Assembly (NCBI RefSeq): GCF_051859025.1
Contig: NZ_JBHYGL010000007.1
Coordinates: 62,001 to 126,000 of the forward strand
DNA: 64,000 bases
Reading direction: 5' to 3'
From: Falsiroseomonas sp051859025
GTDB lineage: Bacteria; Pseudomonadota; Alphaproteobacteria; Acetobacterales; Acetobacteraceae
Below are positions 53,292-61,192 of this stretch, one piece after another; the stretch's first letter is position 1, and every line of letters starts with the position of its first letter. Under the pieces are notes generated by a model. The model had not been told where the DNA came from. It saw only the letters and a program-made list of their open reading frames with translations, and ran no database searches. Both the position numbers and the translations under genes were made by a program.

Positions 53292-53621
53292 TCAGCCCGC
53301 CTTGAACTTGCTGTAGAAGCCCGTCGGCCGCACGAAGCGATTCTCCTGCTTCACCAGCAGCCCGCGCGCCGCACCCTCCTTCAGATAGGCGCCCCAGGCC
53401 GGGTCCGCCGCCATGGCGGTGCGGCGGCGGTCGCGGTCCGCCAGGTCGGCATAGCCCCAGAGATGGACGACGGTGTTCAACTCGCCTTCCACCGTCGTGT
53501 ACCAGCCCAGGCAGTTCTCCAGGTATTTCAGCTGCAGCGGCCAGGCCATGGTCTCATACAGCGACACGAACTCGGCCAGCTTGCCGGGTGCCGTGGTGTA
53601 GATGCGCAGGTCGACGATCAT
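53292..53621 (-). CDS. NIPSNAP family protein
   Basis: This 109-residue dimeric alpha-beta-barrel protein has the NIPSNAP form: MIVDLRIYTTAPGKLAEFVSLYETMAWPLQLKYL, then LGWYTTVEGELNTVVHLWGYADLADRDRRR and AAYLKEG-type ends. The family is usually in catabolic or stress contexts, with no fixed reaction known. ATG 53621 is used. It is divergent from phnC across 168 bp and is preceded at its 3' side by the hairpin element. No link to phosphonate use can be shown. Confidence 0.85.
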   Translation of the reverse strand: MIVDLRIYTTAPGKLAEFVSLYETMAWPLQLKYLENCLGWYTTVEGELNTVVHLWGYADLADRDRRRTAMAADPAWGAYLKEGAARGLLVKQENRFVRPTGFYSKFKAG

Positions 53622-53702
53622 CGGGCGGTTCCCCCTGGGTTGGGCGCGGAGGATCGCGCGGCCCGACCCGGCGCGGAAGAGGCCCGGGCGGGAAAACCGC
53701 GG

Positions 53703-53748
53703 CGTGTCGATGACACGGGACCATCATTCCCCTGCAACAACCGTGTCA
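53703..53748. promoter_or_regulatory. Dyad upstream of the phosphonate transporter genes
   Basis: CGTGTC-GAT-GACACG (53703-53717) is a perfect 6-bp-arm dyad, and a third half-site CGTGTCA lies at 53742-53748, within the 168-bp divergent region between the NIPSNAP and phnC genes. A Pho box was looked for; only partial half-sites are present. A repressor site is an inference. Confidence 0.35.
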
Positions 53749-53789
53749 TCCGGTGCATGTATAGGCCGTCTCATCAAAGGGCGGCGGGG

Positions 53790-54617
53790 ATGCTGGAGCT
53801 TCAGGGTCTGACACGTCGGTTCGGTTCCGTGACGGCGGTGAATGATGTCCGCCTCTCGATCCCGGACGGGCAGATGGTGGGCGTGATCGGCCGGTCCGGC
53901 GCGGGGAAATCGACCCTGCTGCGGATGATCAACCGCCTGACCGAACCCTCCGAGGGGCGGATCATCCATGATGGCCGGGATATCACGGCGCTGCGCGGCC
54001 CCGCGCTGCGGCGGTGGCGCACCGACTGCGCCATGATCTTCCAGCAGTTCAACCTGGTGCAGCGGCTTGATGTGCTGACCAATGTGCTGGTCGGCCGGCT
54101 GAACCACCGGCCGGGCTTCATGGGCACGCTGACCAGCCTGCTCTGCCTGTTCACGCCAGCGGAACGGGCGCTGGCGATCCAGGCGCTGGACCGCTTCGAC
54201 CTGGCGGATACGGCGCTGCAGCGCGCCGACACGCTCTCCGGCGGCCAGCAGCAGCGCGTGGCGATCTGCCGCGCCCTGATGCAGGAGCCGAAATTCATCC
54301 TGGCCGATGAGCCGATCGCGAGCCTCGACCCGCGCAATGCGCGGACGGTGATGGAAGCGCTGCGCCAGGTGAACCGGGAGGATGGCATCACGGTGCTGAC
54401 CAACCTCCATCACCTCGACACCGCCAGGCACTACTGCGACCGGATCGTCGCCATGCAGGCCGGCCGCGTGATGTTCGACGGCCCCCCCGCGATGCTGACC
54501 GGGGAGAAGGTGCGCGAGATCTACGGCGTGTCCGAGGACGAGTTCGACGAGCAGGCCGAGGAGGCTGTGAAGCCAAAGGCCCAGCGCGCGCCGAAGGCCG
54601 GTCTCGCCATCGCCTAG
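53790..54617 (+). CDS. phnC: Phosphonate ABC importer ATPase
   Basis: This 275-residue ATPase powers phosphonate uptake. It has Walker A IGRSGAGKSTLLRMINRL, the PhnC-type Q-loop FQQFNLVQRLDVLTNVLVGRL, signature LSGGQQQRVAICRAL and Walker B FILADEPIASLDP. It ends in a Lys/Ala-rich tail. ATG 53790 has GGCGGGG just upstream. It is followed by phnD after a structured 143-nt gap, then phnE1 and phnE2. Confidence 0.92.
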   Translation: MLELQGLTRRFGSVTAVNDVRLSIPDGQMVGVIGRSGAGKSTLLRMINRLTEPSEGRIIHDGRDITALRGPALRRWRTDCAMIFQQFNLVQRLDVLTNVLVGRLNHRPGFMGTLTSLLCLFTPAERALAIQALDRFDLADTALQRADTLSGGQQQRVAICRALMQEPKFILADEPIASLDPRNARTVMEALRQVNREDGITVLTNLHHLDTARHYCDRIVAMQAGRVMFDGPPAMLTGEKVREIYGVSEDEFDEQAEEAVKPKAQRAPKAGLAIA

Positions 54618-54619
54618 GG

Positions 54620-54710
54620 CTTGCAGCTTCATCCCCGACAGCGTCAACGCGCCGGATGGGCGCCGCGACCGCAGCGGGGATGAGGCTTCAAGCCCGGCCT
54701 GAAAAGGCCG
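54620..54710 (+). promoter_or_regulatory. Structured leader between phnC and phnD
   Basis: An 18-bp long-range stem (54620-54637 with 54677-54694, 16 of 18 pairs) encloses a smaller GCGCC/GGCGC hairpin. It is followed at once by GGCCT-GAAA-AGGCC (54697-54710), a hairpin with a GNRA tetraloop. A T5 run lies about 20 nt later, before the phnD ribosome-binding site (GGGAGAG). The folding looks deliberate. It may be an mRNA-stabilising or attenuation element setting the high level of binding protein. It matches no RNA family I know. Confidence 0.45.
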
Positions 54711-54760
54711 TGGGCGGCGGGATCGGCGGCGTTTTTCCAACCCCACTGGGAGAGACCCGC

Positions 54761-55744
54761 ATGATCACCCGTCGCCTGATGATGGCTGCCGCCCTGGCGG
54801 CCCCCTTCCCCGCACTCGCCCAGACCCCCGCCCAGGGGCCTGCCCAGGGGCCTGCCATGCCCCAGCCGGGGCGCCGCCCCTGGGCGCAGCAGGTGCCGCA
54901 GCTCCGCATCGGGTTGCTGGGCGGTGAGAACGAATCGGACCGGCTTGGCCGGTACGAAGCCTATCGCGGCCTGCTGGAGACGACCTTTGGCGTGCCGGTC
55001 CGGCTGTTCCCGGCCTCCGACTACGCCGGCGTGATGCAGGCATTCTCTGCCCGGCAGATCGAGGGCGCGGCCATGGGCGCTTCCGCCTATGCCGGCGCGT
55101 GGCTCGACACCAACGGGGCGGTGGAGCCGCTGTTCGTGGCGCGGGAGGCCGATGGCGGCATCTCCTACATCGCCGTCATGGTAGTGCGGGCGGATAGCGG
55201 GATCACGAGCCTGGAGCAGCTGCGCGGCAAGTCGCTCGCCTGGGCGGACCCGAACAGCACCTCCGGCTACCTGGTGCCGCGGAGCGAGCTGCGCGCGGCC
55301 GGCATCGGCACCGAAAGCGGCCAGTATTTCTCCCGCACCGGCTTCGGCGGCGGGCATGAACAGGCGGTGGTCGCGGTGCTGCAGCGCCAGTATGATGCGG
55401 CCGTGACCTGGGCCTCCGGCCAGGGCGACGAGGCGCAGGGCTTCACCCGCGGCAACCTTCGCGCCATGGTCGAGAAGGGGATGCTGAACATGCGCGACCT
55501 TCGGGTCATCTGGCGGTCCCGCCCGATCCTGAACGGGCCGATGACGGTGCGGAAGGACCTGCCGGCGGCCTTCAAGGCCGATTTCGCGCAGTTCCACCTG
55601 GCGCTGGCCACCGCGCATCCGCAGATCTACGCGCAGGTCGAGCGTGGTGGCGGCCAGGGCTATGCCGCCGTGACGCATGAGCAGTTCGAGCCGATCGTGC
55701 AGCTGCGCCGCGAGGAAGCGGCCGAGCGGCGCCGGCGCAGCTGA
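54761..55744 (+). CDS. phnD: Phosphonate ABC importer substrate-binding protein
   Basis: This 327-residue periplasmic binding protein has a Sec signal (MITRRLMMAAALAAPFPALAQ). The PhnD fold shows LRIGLLGGENESDRLGRYEAYRGLLETTFGVPVRLFPASDYAGVMQAF, GASAYAGAW, LRGKSLAWADPNSTSGYLVP and ILNGPMTVRKDLPAAFKADF. ATG 54761 has GGGAGAG with a short spacer; the open frame upstream belongs to the structured leader. phnE1 follows after 2 nt. Substrates could be phosphonates, phosphite or phosphate esters. Confidence 0.92.
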   Translation: MITRRLMMAAALAAPFPALAQTPAQGPAQGPAMPQPGRRPWAQQVPQLRIGLLGGENESDRLGRYEAYRGLLETTFGVPVRLFPASDYAGVMQAFSARQIEGAAMGASAYAGAWLDTNGAVEPLFVAREADGGISYIAVMVVRADSGITSLEQLRGKSLAWADPNSTSGYLVPRSELRAAGIGTESGQYFSRTGFGGGHEQAVVAVLQRQYDAAVTWASGQGDEAQGFTRGNLRAMVEKGMLNMRDLRVIWRSRPILNGPMTVRKDLPAAFKADFAQFHLALATAHPQIYAQVERGGGQGYAAVTHEQFEPIVQLRREEAAERRRRS

Positions 55745-55746
55745 GC

Positions 55747-56673
55747 GTGTCCGCGGCGCTCCCCCTTCACCGCCCCGTGCCTGGCCATTCCGGGGCGGTT
55801 CCCCGCATCGAGGCGGATTTCCAGGCGGCGCGCCGCACCCAACGCAACGCCACCCTGCTATGGGGTGGCGTCCTGCTGGTCTGCATCTATGTGGCGGCGC
55901 TGGTGAGCGAGGCGTCGCCCGCCGCCATCCTGGCCGGGCTGCCGCGCATCGGCGAGTATTTCTGGCGCACGCTGCCGACCTTCCGCTGGGAGGTCTTCTT
56001 CGCGGATTGGGAGACGGAGGGCAGCTTCGCCTCCTGGATGTACCGCGCCGACAAATGGGCCTGGCTGCTGTTCGAGACGGCGCAGATGGCCCTGCTGGCG
56101 ACGCTGGCGGGCACGCTGGGGGCGCTGGCGCTGTGCTTCCCGGCGGCGCGCAACATGGCGCCGAATGGCTGGGTCTACCACCTCTCCCGCCGCTTCCTGG
56201 AAGTGTGCCGGACGGTGCCGGAGATCGTCTTCGCGCTGATCTTCGTCTGGGCCTTCGGCATCGGGCCGCTGGCCGGCATCCTCGCCATCGCCATCCATAC
56301 GCTGGGCGCCAATGGCAAGCTGTTCGCGGAAGTGGTGGAGAATGCGGAGCCCGGGCCGGTGGAGGGCGTGCGCGCCGCCGGCGGCAACTGGTTCCACCGC
56401 GCCCGCTTCGGCGTGCTGCCGCAGGTGGCGCCCAATTTCCTGAGCTACGCGCTGCTGCGGTTCGAGGTGAATGTGCGCGGCGCCAGCGTGATCGGCTTCG
56501 TCGGCGCGGGCGGGATCGGCGCGGAACTCTACCAGGTGATCGCCTTCAACTACTACGAGGAGATCAGCGCCATCGTCGTGCTGATCATCATCGCTGTCGC
56601 CATGATCGATGTGGTGTCGGAGAAGCTGCGCATGGGGTTGAACGCTTCCGCCACGCGCGGCAGCGCGGGCTGA
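55747..56673 (+). CDS. phnE: Phosphonate ABC importer permease 1
   Basis: This 308-residue inner-membrane permease has about six helices. It has an early WGGVLLVCIYVAALV helix, a periplasmic loop, the LLFETAQMALLATLAGTLGALALCF segment, and the PhnE-type coupling region VVENAEPGPVEGVRAAGGNWFHRARFGVLPQVAPNFLSYALLRFEVNVRGASVIGFVGAGGIG. The start is GTG 55747, 2 nt after phnD. A second permease follows after 5 nt, the usual phnE1-phnE2 pair of alphaproteobacteria. Confidence 0.92.
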   Translation: MSAALPLHRPVPGHSGAVPRIEADFQAARRTQRNATLLWGGVLLVCIYVAALVSEASPAAILAGLPRIGEYFWRTLPTFRWEVFFADWETEGSFASWMYRADKWAWLLFETAQMALLATLAGTLGALALCFPAARNMAPNGWVYHLSRRFLEVCRTVPEIVFALIFVWAFGIGPLAGILAIAIHTLGANGKLFAEVVENAEPGPVEGVRAAGGNWFHRARFGVLPQVAPNFLSYALLRFEVNVRGASVIGFVGAGGIGAELYQVIAFNYYEEISAIVVLIIIAVAMIDVVSEKLRMGLNASATRGSAG

Positions 56674-56678
56674 CGGCG

Positions 56679-57542
56679 ATGGCACTCGCGCAACCCACGC
56701 CGGACCAGATCGCCGCGCTGCGCGCGCGCTACCCGCGGGCCTTCGGCGCCGCGCCCCGCACGCGCGCGATCCGCGCCGTGGCGGGGGCGGCGGCGCTGGG
56801 GTGGCTGGTGTTCCTGTTCTGGTGGTTCGACATCACGCCCCAGCGGCTGTGGAACGGGCTGTCGGGGCTTGGCGTCATCGTCACTCTGATGATCCCGCCC
56901 TCACCGGGCGAACAATGGGTGGAGATCCTGAAGGGCATCGCGGAGAGCATCGCGATGGCCTTCCTCGGCACGCTCTTCGCCGCGATCATCGCCGTGCCGC
57001 TGGGGTTCCTGGGCGCGAACAACGTGGTGACGAACACGCTGGCGCATTTCTCGCTCCGGCGCGTCTTCGACGGCTTCCGCGGCGTGGACCAGCTGATCTG
57101 GGCGCTGGCCTATGTGCGGGCGGTGGGGCTCGGCCCGCTGGCAGGGGTGCTGGCGATCGCGACCGCGGATATCGCGGTACTCGCAAAACTCTATGCCGAG
57201 GCGATCGAGAATGCGGAGAAGCGCCAGGCGGAGGGAATCGACGCGGTGGGCGGCAACCGCCTGCTGCGCACGCGCTTCGGCCTGCTGCCGCAGGTGCTGC
57301 CGGTGATGGTGGCGCAGGCGCTGTATTTTCTCGAATCCAATACGCGGTCGGCGGCGATCCTCGGCGTGGTCGGCGCGGGCGGGATCGGGCTGCAGATCGC
57401 TGAACGCATCAAGGTCCGCTACTGGGACGAGGTCGCCTTCATCATCATCCTGATGATCGCGGCGGTGGCGGTGATCGACCTGCTGTCGTCGCGCATCCGC
57501 CGGCGGCTGATCGGGGACCGCGAAGGGATCGCGAAGCGCTGA
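56679..57542 (+). CDS. phnE: Phosphonate ABC importer permease 2
   Basis: This 287-residue permease pairs with the product of 55747-56673. It has WLVFLFWWFDI as the first helix, IAESIAMAFLGTLFAAIIAVPLGFLGANN, and the coupling region AIENAEKRQAEGIDAVGGNRLLRTRFGLLPQVLPVMVAQALYFLESNTRSAAILGVVGAGGIG. ATG 56679 is used. No phnF-P (C-P lyase) or phnX genes follow in the window, so phosphonate breakdown must be encoded elsewhere. Confidence 0.92.
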   Translation: MALAQPTPDQIAALRARYPRAFGAAPRTRAIRAVAGAAALGWLVFLFWWFDITPQRLWNGLSGLGVIVTLMIPPSPGEQWVEILKGIAESIAMAFLGTLFAAIIAVPLGFLGANNVVTNTLAHFSLRRVFDGFRGVDQLIWALAYVRAVGLGPLAGVLAIATADIAVLAKLYAEAIENAEKRQAEGIDAVGGNRLLRTRFGLLPQVLPVMVAQALYFLESNTRSAAILGVVGAGGIGLQIAERIKVRYWDEVAFIIILMIAAVAVIDLLSSRIRRRLIGDREGIAKR

Positions 57543-57589
57543 GAATCATGACGGGGAACGGGGGCGCGTGAGCCTGCGTTGCGGCCCGC

Positions 57590-57868
57590 ATGATCCTGCA
57601 ACTCGACCCGCCGCTGCCGATGACGACGCCGAAGGGTGAGGGGATCGCGCATTTCCTCATCGACTATGGCGCGGAAAGCCACCTGATGTGGGTGGTCTTC
57701 ATGGATGCGGACGGGTCCTGCTGGACCGTGCCGAATCCGGAAGTGCGGATGGCACCGAACTGGTCGATGGGACGGCGCCCGCTGCGGCCGGGGCGGCTTC
57801 AGGCATCGAACGAATCCCGTGTCGATCCGGCCGCGGTGGCGCGGGCGAACGGTATTCCGATCAAGTAG
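57590..57868 (+). CDS. Small conserved hypothetical protein
   Basis: This 92-residue soluble protein has a compact beta-strand pattern: MILQLDPPLPMTTPKGEGIAHFLIDYGAESHLMWVVFMDADGSCWTVPNPEVRM, then a basic Pro-rich C-terminus ending VARANGIPIK. I know similar short proteins of unknown role from other proteobacteria but cannot name a family. ATG 57590 is 48 nt after phnE2. The 3' end overlaps the convergent ATP-grasp gene by 8 nt. Confidence 0.7.
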   Translation: MILQLDPPLPMTTPKGEGIAHFLIDYGAESHLMWVVFMDADGSCWTVPNPEVRMAPNWSMGRRPLRPGRLQASNESRVDPAAVARANGIPIK

Positions 57869-58991
57869 CGCCGTCGTACCAGCCGACGTCGAGCGTCGCG
57901 ACTTCGCCGAAGGGAACACCCTTCTTCGCGGCGTCGCGGATGATGGGCCAGGCGGTGTAGGGCATGGCCAGCAGCGGCCAGGGATCGCGCGCCTGCCAGC
58001 AGACATCGCGCGTGGTGAGAAGCCGCTTCAGATTCGCGCGGAAGGGGCCGCCCTTGAACAGGGAAAGCTGCGTCTCCGTCAGGCAGGACCAGAATTGCTG
58101 GAGGGTGCGTTCGGGGCGGTGCCGTGGTGGCGGTGCTGTCGGGTCGGCCAGGCTGCGGGCGATATCGGCGGGTTCGAAGAAATGCAGGCCGCTGGTGGTG
58201 CGGGGGTTGCACTCGATACCCCAGGGCGTGCCGGCATCATCCACGATCAGGTCGAAGCTGATGAAGCCGGACCAGTGGCTGGCCGCGATGAATCGCGCCG
58301 CCCAGGATTCGATGGCCGGGTGGTCCACCCGCTCGAAGGAGACGGCGACGGAGCCCGACATCTGCGCGCCGCGATAGACGGTGGTGCCGAGCACGCGGCC
58401 CTGGTGGGCGAGGGAGCAGGTGCTGAACTCCGCACCGCGGACGAAGCGTTGCACGAGATGGGGGTCGGCTTCGACGGGCAGCGCATCGCCCGCGGCCAGG
58501 ATGCGGACGCCGCGGCCGGAGCAGCTGTGGACGGGCTTCACCACCACGGCGCTGTGACTCGCGAGCCCGGCCGCTTCGGGCGTGCCGAGGGGCAGGCTTT
58601 CCGGCACCGTCAATCCGTAGGCCAGGCCGGCATCGACGAAGCTGCCCTTGTGGTGCAGGGCGAGCACGCGGTCCGGCGGCATGGTGGCGACGCGCGCGCC
58701 GGGCGGCAGCAGGGGCGGGAGGTGCGCGACATGCATCGTCTCCTCCGACACCGGCACCACAAGCTCCGCGGATTCGTCGCGCACGACCTTGGCGAGGGCG
58801 TCGAGATAGGCACGCTTGCCCTGGGATGGCGGCGGGATGCGGATGGACCGCGCCACGTCGCGGGAGGAGCCGCAGAGATGGCGTGCGAAGGGCTCCGCGA
58901 CCACGACGCGCCAGCCGGCCGAGGCAAAGCCGCGGGCAAGGTCCAGCGCCTTCGGCAGCCGGCCCAGCGTGAGCACGACGGTACGGGTCAT
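57861..58991 (-). CDS. ATP-grasp domain protein (carbamoyl-phosphate-synthase-like ligase)
   Basis: This 376-residue protein has an N-terminal Rossmann-like domain (VVLTLGRLPKALDLARGFASAGWRVVVAEPF) and an ATP-grasp fold with AVVVKPVHSCSGRGVRIL, LVQRFVRGAEFSTCSLAHQG and the metal-binding WGIECNPRTTSGLHFF. ATP-grasp ligases form a C-N, C-S or C-O bond through an acyl phosphate. ATG 58991 overlaps the P450 gene stop by 4 nt, so oxidation and ligation may act on one substrate. The substrate is unknown. It ends in overlap with the gene at 57590. Confidence 0.83.
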   Translation of the reverse strand: MTRTVVLTLGRLPKALDLARGFASAGWRVVVAEPFARHLCGSSRDVARSIRIPPPSQGKRAYLDALAKVVRDESAELVVPVSEETMHVAHLPPLLPPGARVATMPPDRVLALHHKGSFVDAGLAYGLTVPESLPLGTPEAAGLASHSAVVVKPVHSCSGRGVRILAAGDALPVEADPHLVQRFVRGAEFSTCSLAHQGRVLGTTVYRGAQMSGSVAVSFERVDHPAIESWAARFIAASHWSGFISFDLIVDDAGTPWGIECNPRTTSGLHFFEPADIARSLADPTAPPPRHRPERTLQQFWSCLTETQLSLFKGGPFRANLKRLLTTRDVCWQARDPWPLLAMPYTAWPIIRDAAKKGVPFGEVATLDVGWYDGAT

Positions 58992-60367
58992 CCCGCGCTG
59001 GCCACCCGGCACATGACCTGCCGCGTCGGGCGGGTGGTGAGGCGCGCAGCGGGGCGGACGGCTTCCGGGTTCTCGACCTTGAAGTCGAAATGGCGGAACA
59101 GGCGCGCGATCAGCAGCGTCGCCTCCACCGTCGCGAAGGCGGCGCCGGCGCAGATGCGGGGGCCGATGCCGAAGGGGATGTAGGCGCCCTGGACCAGATC
59201 CGATTTCCGCTCCGCCGTGAAGCGATCGGGATCGAAGACGTTGGGGTCCTTCCAGTAGAGCCGATGGCGGTGCAGCACCCAGGGCGCCACCATGATGAGG
59301 GCACCACGCTTCACCTTGTAGTCGCCGATGCGCGTGGCTTCGTTGGCGACGCGCGGCAGGAAGGTGATGGGGGGATAGAGGCGCAGCGTCTCGTTGAAGA
59401 CGTTGCGGGTGAAGACGAGGCGCCTCGTGTGTTCGAAGCTGATGGGGCCGGTGCCACAGACTTCCGCGACTTCCGCACGGATGCGGGCGACGAGTTCCGG
59501 GCGCGTGGCCAACAGATAGAAGCACCAGGTCAGCGCGCTGGCGCTGGTCTCATGCCCCGCCAGGAACAGCACGCCGAGCTGGTCGATCAGCTCCTCCCGC
59601 GTGAAGGCTTTCCCGTCCACGTCATGCGCGGCGACGACGGCGCTGGCGATGTCGTCGAAGCTCTGGCCGGCATCGAGGTGGCTGTCCAGCAGATCGCCCA
59701 GGCAGCGGCGGATCAGGGCGCAGCTGTCCAGCACGGCCTGGGTCTGGGGGATCTTCGTCCAGGCGCGATCCATGATGAGGCGGCGGATTTCCACCTGCGC
59801 GACGCTGCGTTCGAAGAAGGTGAAGGCGTCGAAGACCTCATGCGCCACGGTCGTGGCCAGCGAGGTCGAGAAGACGGAGCGGCAGATGATGTCGGCGGTG
59901 AGATGGCTCATTGCCAGGTCGAGGGAGAAGGTTTCTCCGGATTGCGCCTGGCGGTGCAGCGTTTCCTCGTATTCGGCGGCGCCGGCTTCCATGCTGGCGA
60001 AGGCGCGGTTGACGCGCATCAGGCTCAGCGCCGGGTCCATCATGGCCCGCTGGCGCTTCCAGGTGGGGCCGCTACTGACAAAAATGCTGTCGCCGATCAG
60101 GGGCTCCAGCGCATTCACCATCAGGTCGGATTTCGGGAAGATGCCCTGGGGGTCCACCAGCACCTCCCGCACCAGCTTCGGTTCGTTCACCACCACGATG
60201 GAGCGGCGCGAATAGCCGAGCGGGCCGATGGGCATCCGATAGGCCTCGGCCGGCAGCAGGCCGAGGAGATTGCCCTCCCCCTGCAGCAGCGCCCGGAAGA
60301 GCGAGACGACCGGCGAGCGCGGATGCGGATGCGGGGGGATGAAGGGGGCGGTCGGCGAGATGAGCAT
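58988..60367 (-). CDS. Cytochrome P450
   Basis: This 459-residue class I-type P450 has no membrane anchor. The I-helix is LFLAGHETSASALTW, the K-helix ExxR is NETLR, and the haem loop is PFGIGPRICAGAAF with the Cys ligand. The leader is Pro/His-rich (PHPHPRSP). ATG 60367 follows an unusually short upstream region. It is cotranscribed with the ATP-grasp gene and divergent from the 7-TM/CrtD genes, so a role in tailoring a carotenoid or related lipid is plausible. No ferredoxin partner gene is adjacent. Confidence 0.92.
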   Translation of the reverse strand: MLISPTAPFIPPHPHPRSPVVSLFRALLQGEGNLLGLLPAEAYRMPIGPLGYSRRSIVVVNEPKLVREVLVDPQGIFPKSDLMVNALEPLIGDSIFVSSGPTWKRQRAMMDPALSLMRVNRAFASMEAGAAEYEETLHRQAQSGETFSLDLAMSHLTADIICRSVFSTSLATTVAHEVFDAFTFFERSVAQVEIRRLIMDRAWTKIPQTQAVLDSCALIRRCLGDLLDSHLDAGQSFDDIASAVVAAHDVDGKAFTREELIDQLGVLFLAGHETSASALTWCFYLLATRPELVARIRAEVAEVCGTGPISFEHTRRLVFTRNVFNETLRLYPPITFLPRVANEATRIGDYKVKRGALIMVAPWVLHRHRLYWKDPNVFDPDRFTAERKSDLVQGAYIPFGIGPRICAGAAFATVEATLLIARLFRHFDFKVENPEAVRPAARLTTRPTRQVMCRVASAG

Positions 60368-60372
60368 GCCCC

Positions 60373-60419
60373 CATATCCCTCGCTTTACACCACGAAGTG
60401 TCAAGTGGCATTGTCACTT
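60373..60419. promoter_or_regulatory. Compact divergent palindromic promoter region
   Basis: The 73-bp gap between the P450 and 7-TM genes holds two dyads: CTTTACAC-N6-GTGTCAAG (60384-60405, 7 of 8 pairs) and AAGTG-N7-CACTT (60403-60419). On the minus strand TTGACA (60404-60399) is 20 nt from GATATG (60378-60373), the long spacing typical of MerR-family-activated promoters, with the first dyad across the -35 and spacer. That arrangement, including a nearly leaderless P450 mRNA, is an inference. Confidence 0.45.
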
Positions 60420-60440
60420 TGGTCATACGGGAGGCGAGGG

Positions 60441-61187
60441 ATGGAGCTGCTGGTGTTCCATGGCCTCATCGCGGCGCATATCGTCACGGGCAGCACGGGG
60501 GCGATCGCCTTCTGGGTGCCGGTGATCGGGCGCAAGGGCGGGGTGAACCATGCGCGCTGGGGGCGGGTCTTCGCCTATGCGATGGTCACGACGGGCTGCT
60601 TCGCCGTGTGCATGAGCCTGATGACGCTGGCGGACCCCTTCGGCACGCATCCGCACCTGGCCGACCGCTTCGATGCGGAGTTCATCCGCGGGTTGTTCGG
60701 CTGGATGATGCTGCATACCGGCATCCTGACCATCAACCTGGCCTGGTATGGCTGGCTCGCGATCCGCAACAAGGGTCAGCACGCGCTGAACCGGACTCCC
60801 CTGAATGTCGGGCTGCAATACGCGGTGATCGCGGCGGCGCTGGCCTGCGCGGTGGATGGCTGGTTCATCGGGCAATATCTGATGATCGGCATCGCCGTGG
60901 TCGGCGTCGCGACGGGGCTGACGAACCTCTGGTTCATCCACAAGCCGAAGGTCGAGCGCGCGGACTGGCTGAAGGAGCATATCAAGGCCTTGGTCGGCGC
61001 GGGCATCAGCGTCTACACCGCCTTCATGGCCTTCGGATCGGTCCGAATCCTGCCTGAACTGGCCCTGCATCCCGCGATGTGGAGCGTGCCGCTGATCGTG
61101 GGGCTCGCCATCATCATCTGGCACCGGCTGGATGTGGACCGGAAGGCGCGGCAGATGCGGGCCCGGCGCGTGGGGGCCGTGGCCTGA
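60441..61187 (+). CDS. Seven-helix membrane protein of unknown function
   Basis: This 248-residue integral membrane protein has about seven transmembrane segments: near 5-28 (LIAAHIVTGSTGAIAFW), 42-65, 88-110, 125-145, 147-166, 183-203 and 213-230 (VPLIVGLAIIIW). Charged ends include a RKARQMRARR tail. I recognise no firm family; it loosely resembles DUF2306-type proteins. ATG 60441 has GGAGG upstream. crtD-like follows after 5 nt in the same direction, so the two are surely cotranscribed. It may serve carotenoid handling in the membrane. Confidence 0.78.
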   Translation: MELLVFHGLIAAHIVTGSTGAIAFWVPVIGRKGGVNHARWGRVFAYAMVTTGCFAVCMSLMTLADPFGTHPHLADRFDAEFIRGLFGWMMLHTGILTINLAWYGWLAIRNKGQHALNRTPLNVGLQYAVIAAALACAVDGWFIGQYLMIGIAVVGVATGLTNLWFIHKPKVERADWLKEHIKALVGAGISVYTAFMAFGSVRILPELALHPAMWSVPLIVGLAIIIWHRLDVDRKARQMRARRVGAVA

Positions 61188-61192
61188 CGACC

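Noticed and set aside
53720..53770. A Pho box before phnC
   Set aside because: GTGTCAT resembles one half-site, but the 11-bp-spaced partners match poorly, so phosphate control is not claimed.
60384..60440. A PpsR/CrtJ site (TGT-N12-ACA) in the carotenoid promoter region
   Set aside because: No TGT has ACA at the required distance; the dyads present have a different pattern.
59090..61057. A plus-strand frame of 655 codons across the P450 gene and the 7-TM gene
   Set aside because: It runs antisense to a clear P450 and through the divergent promoter region, and out of frame in the 7-TM gene.
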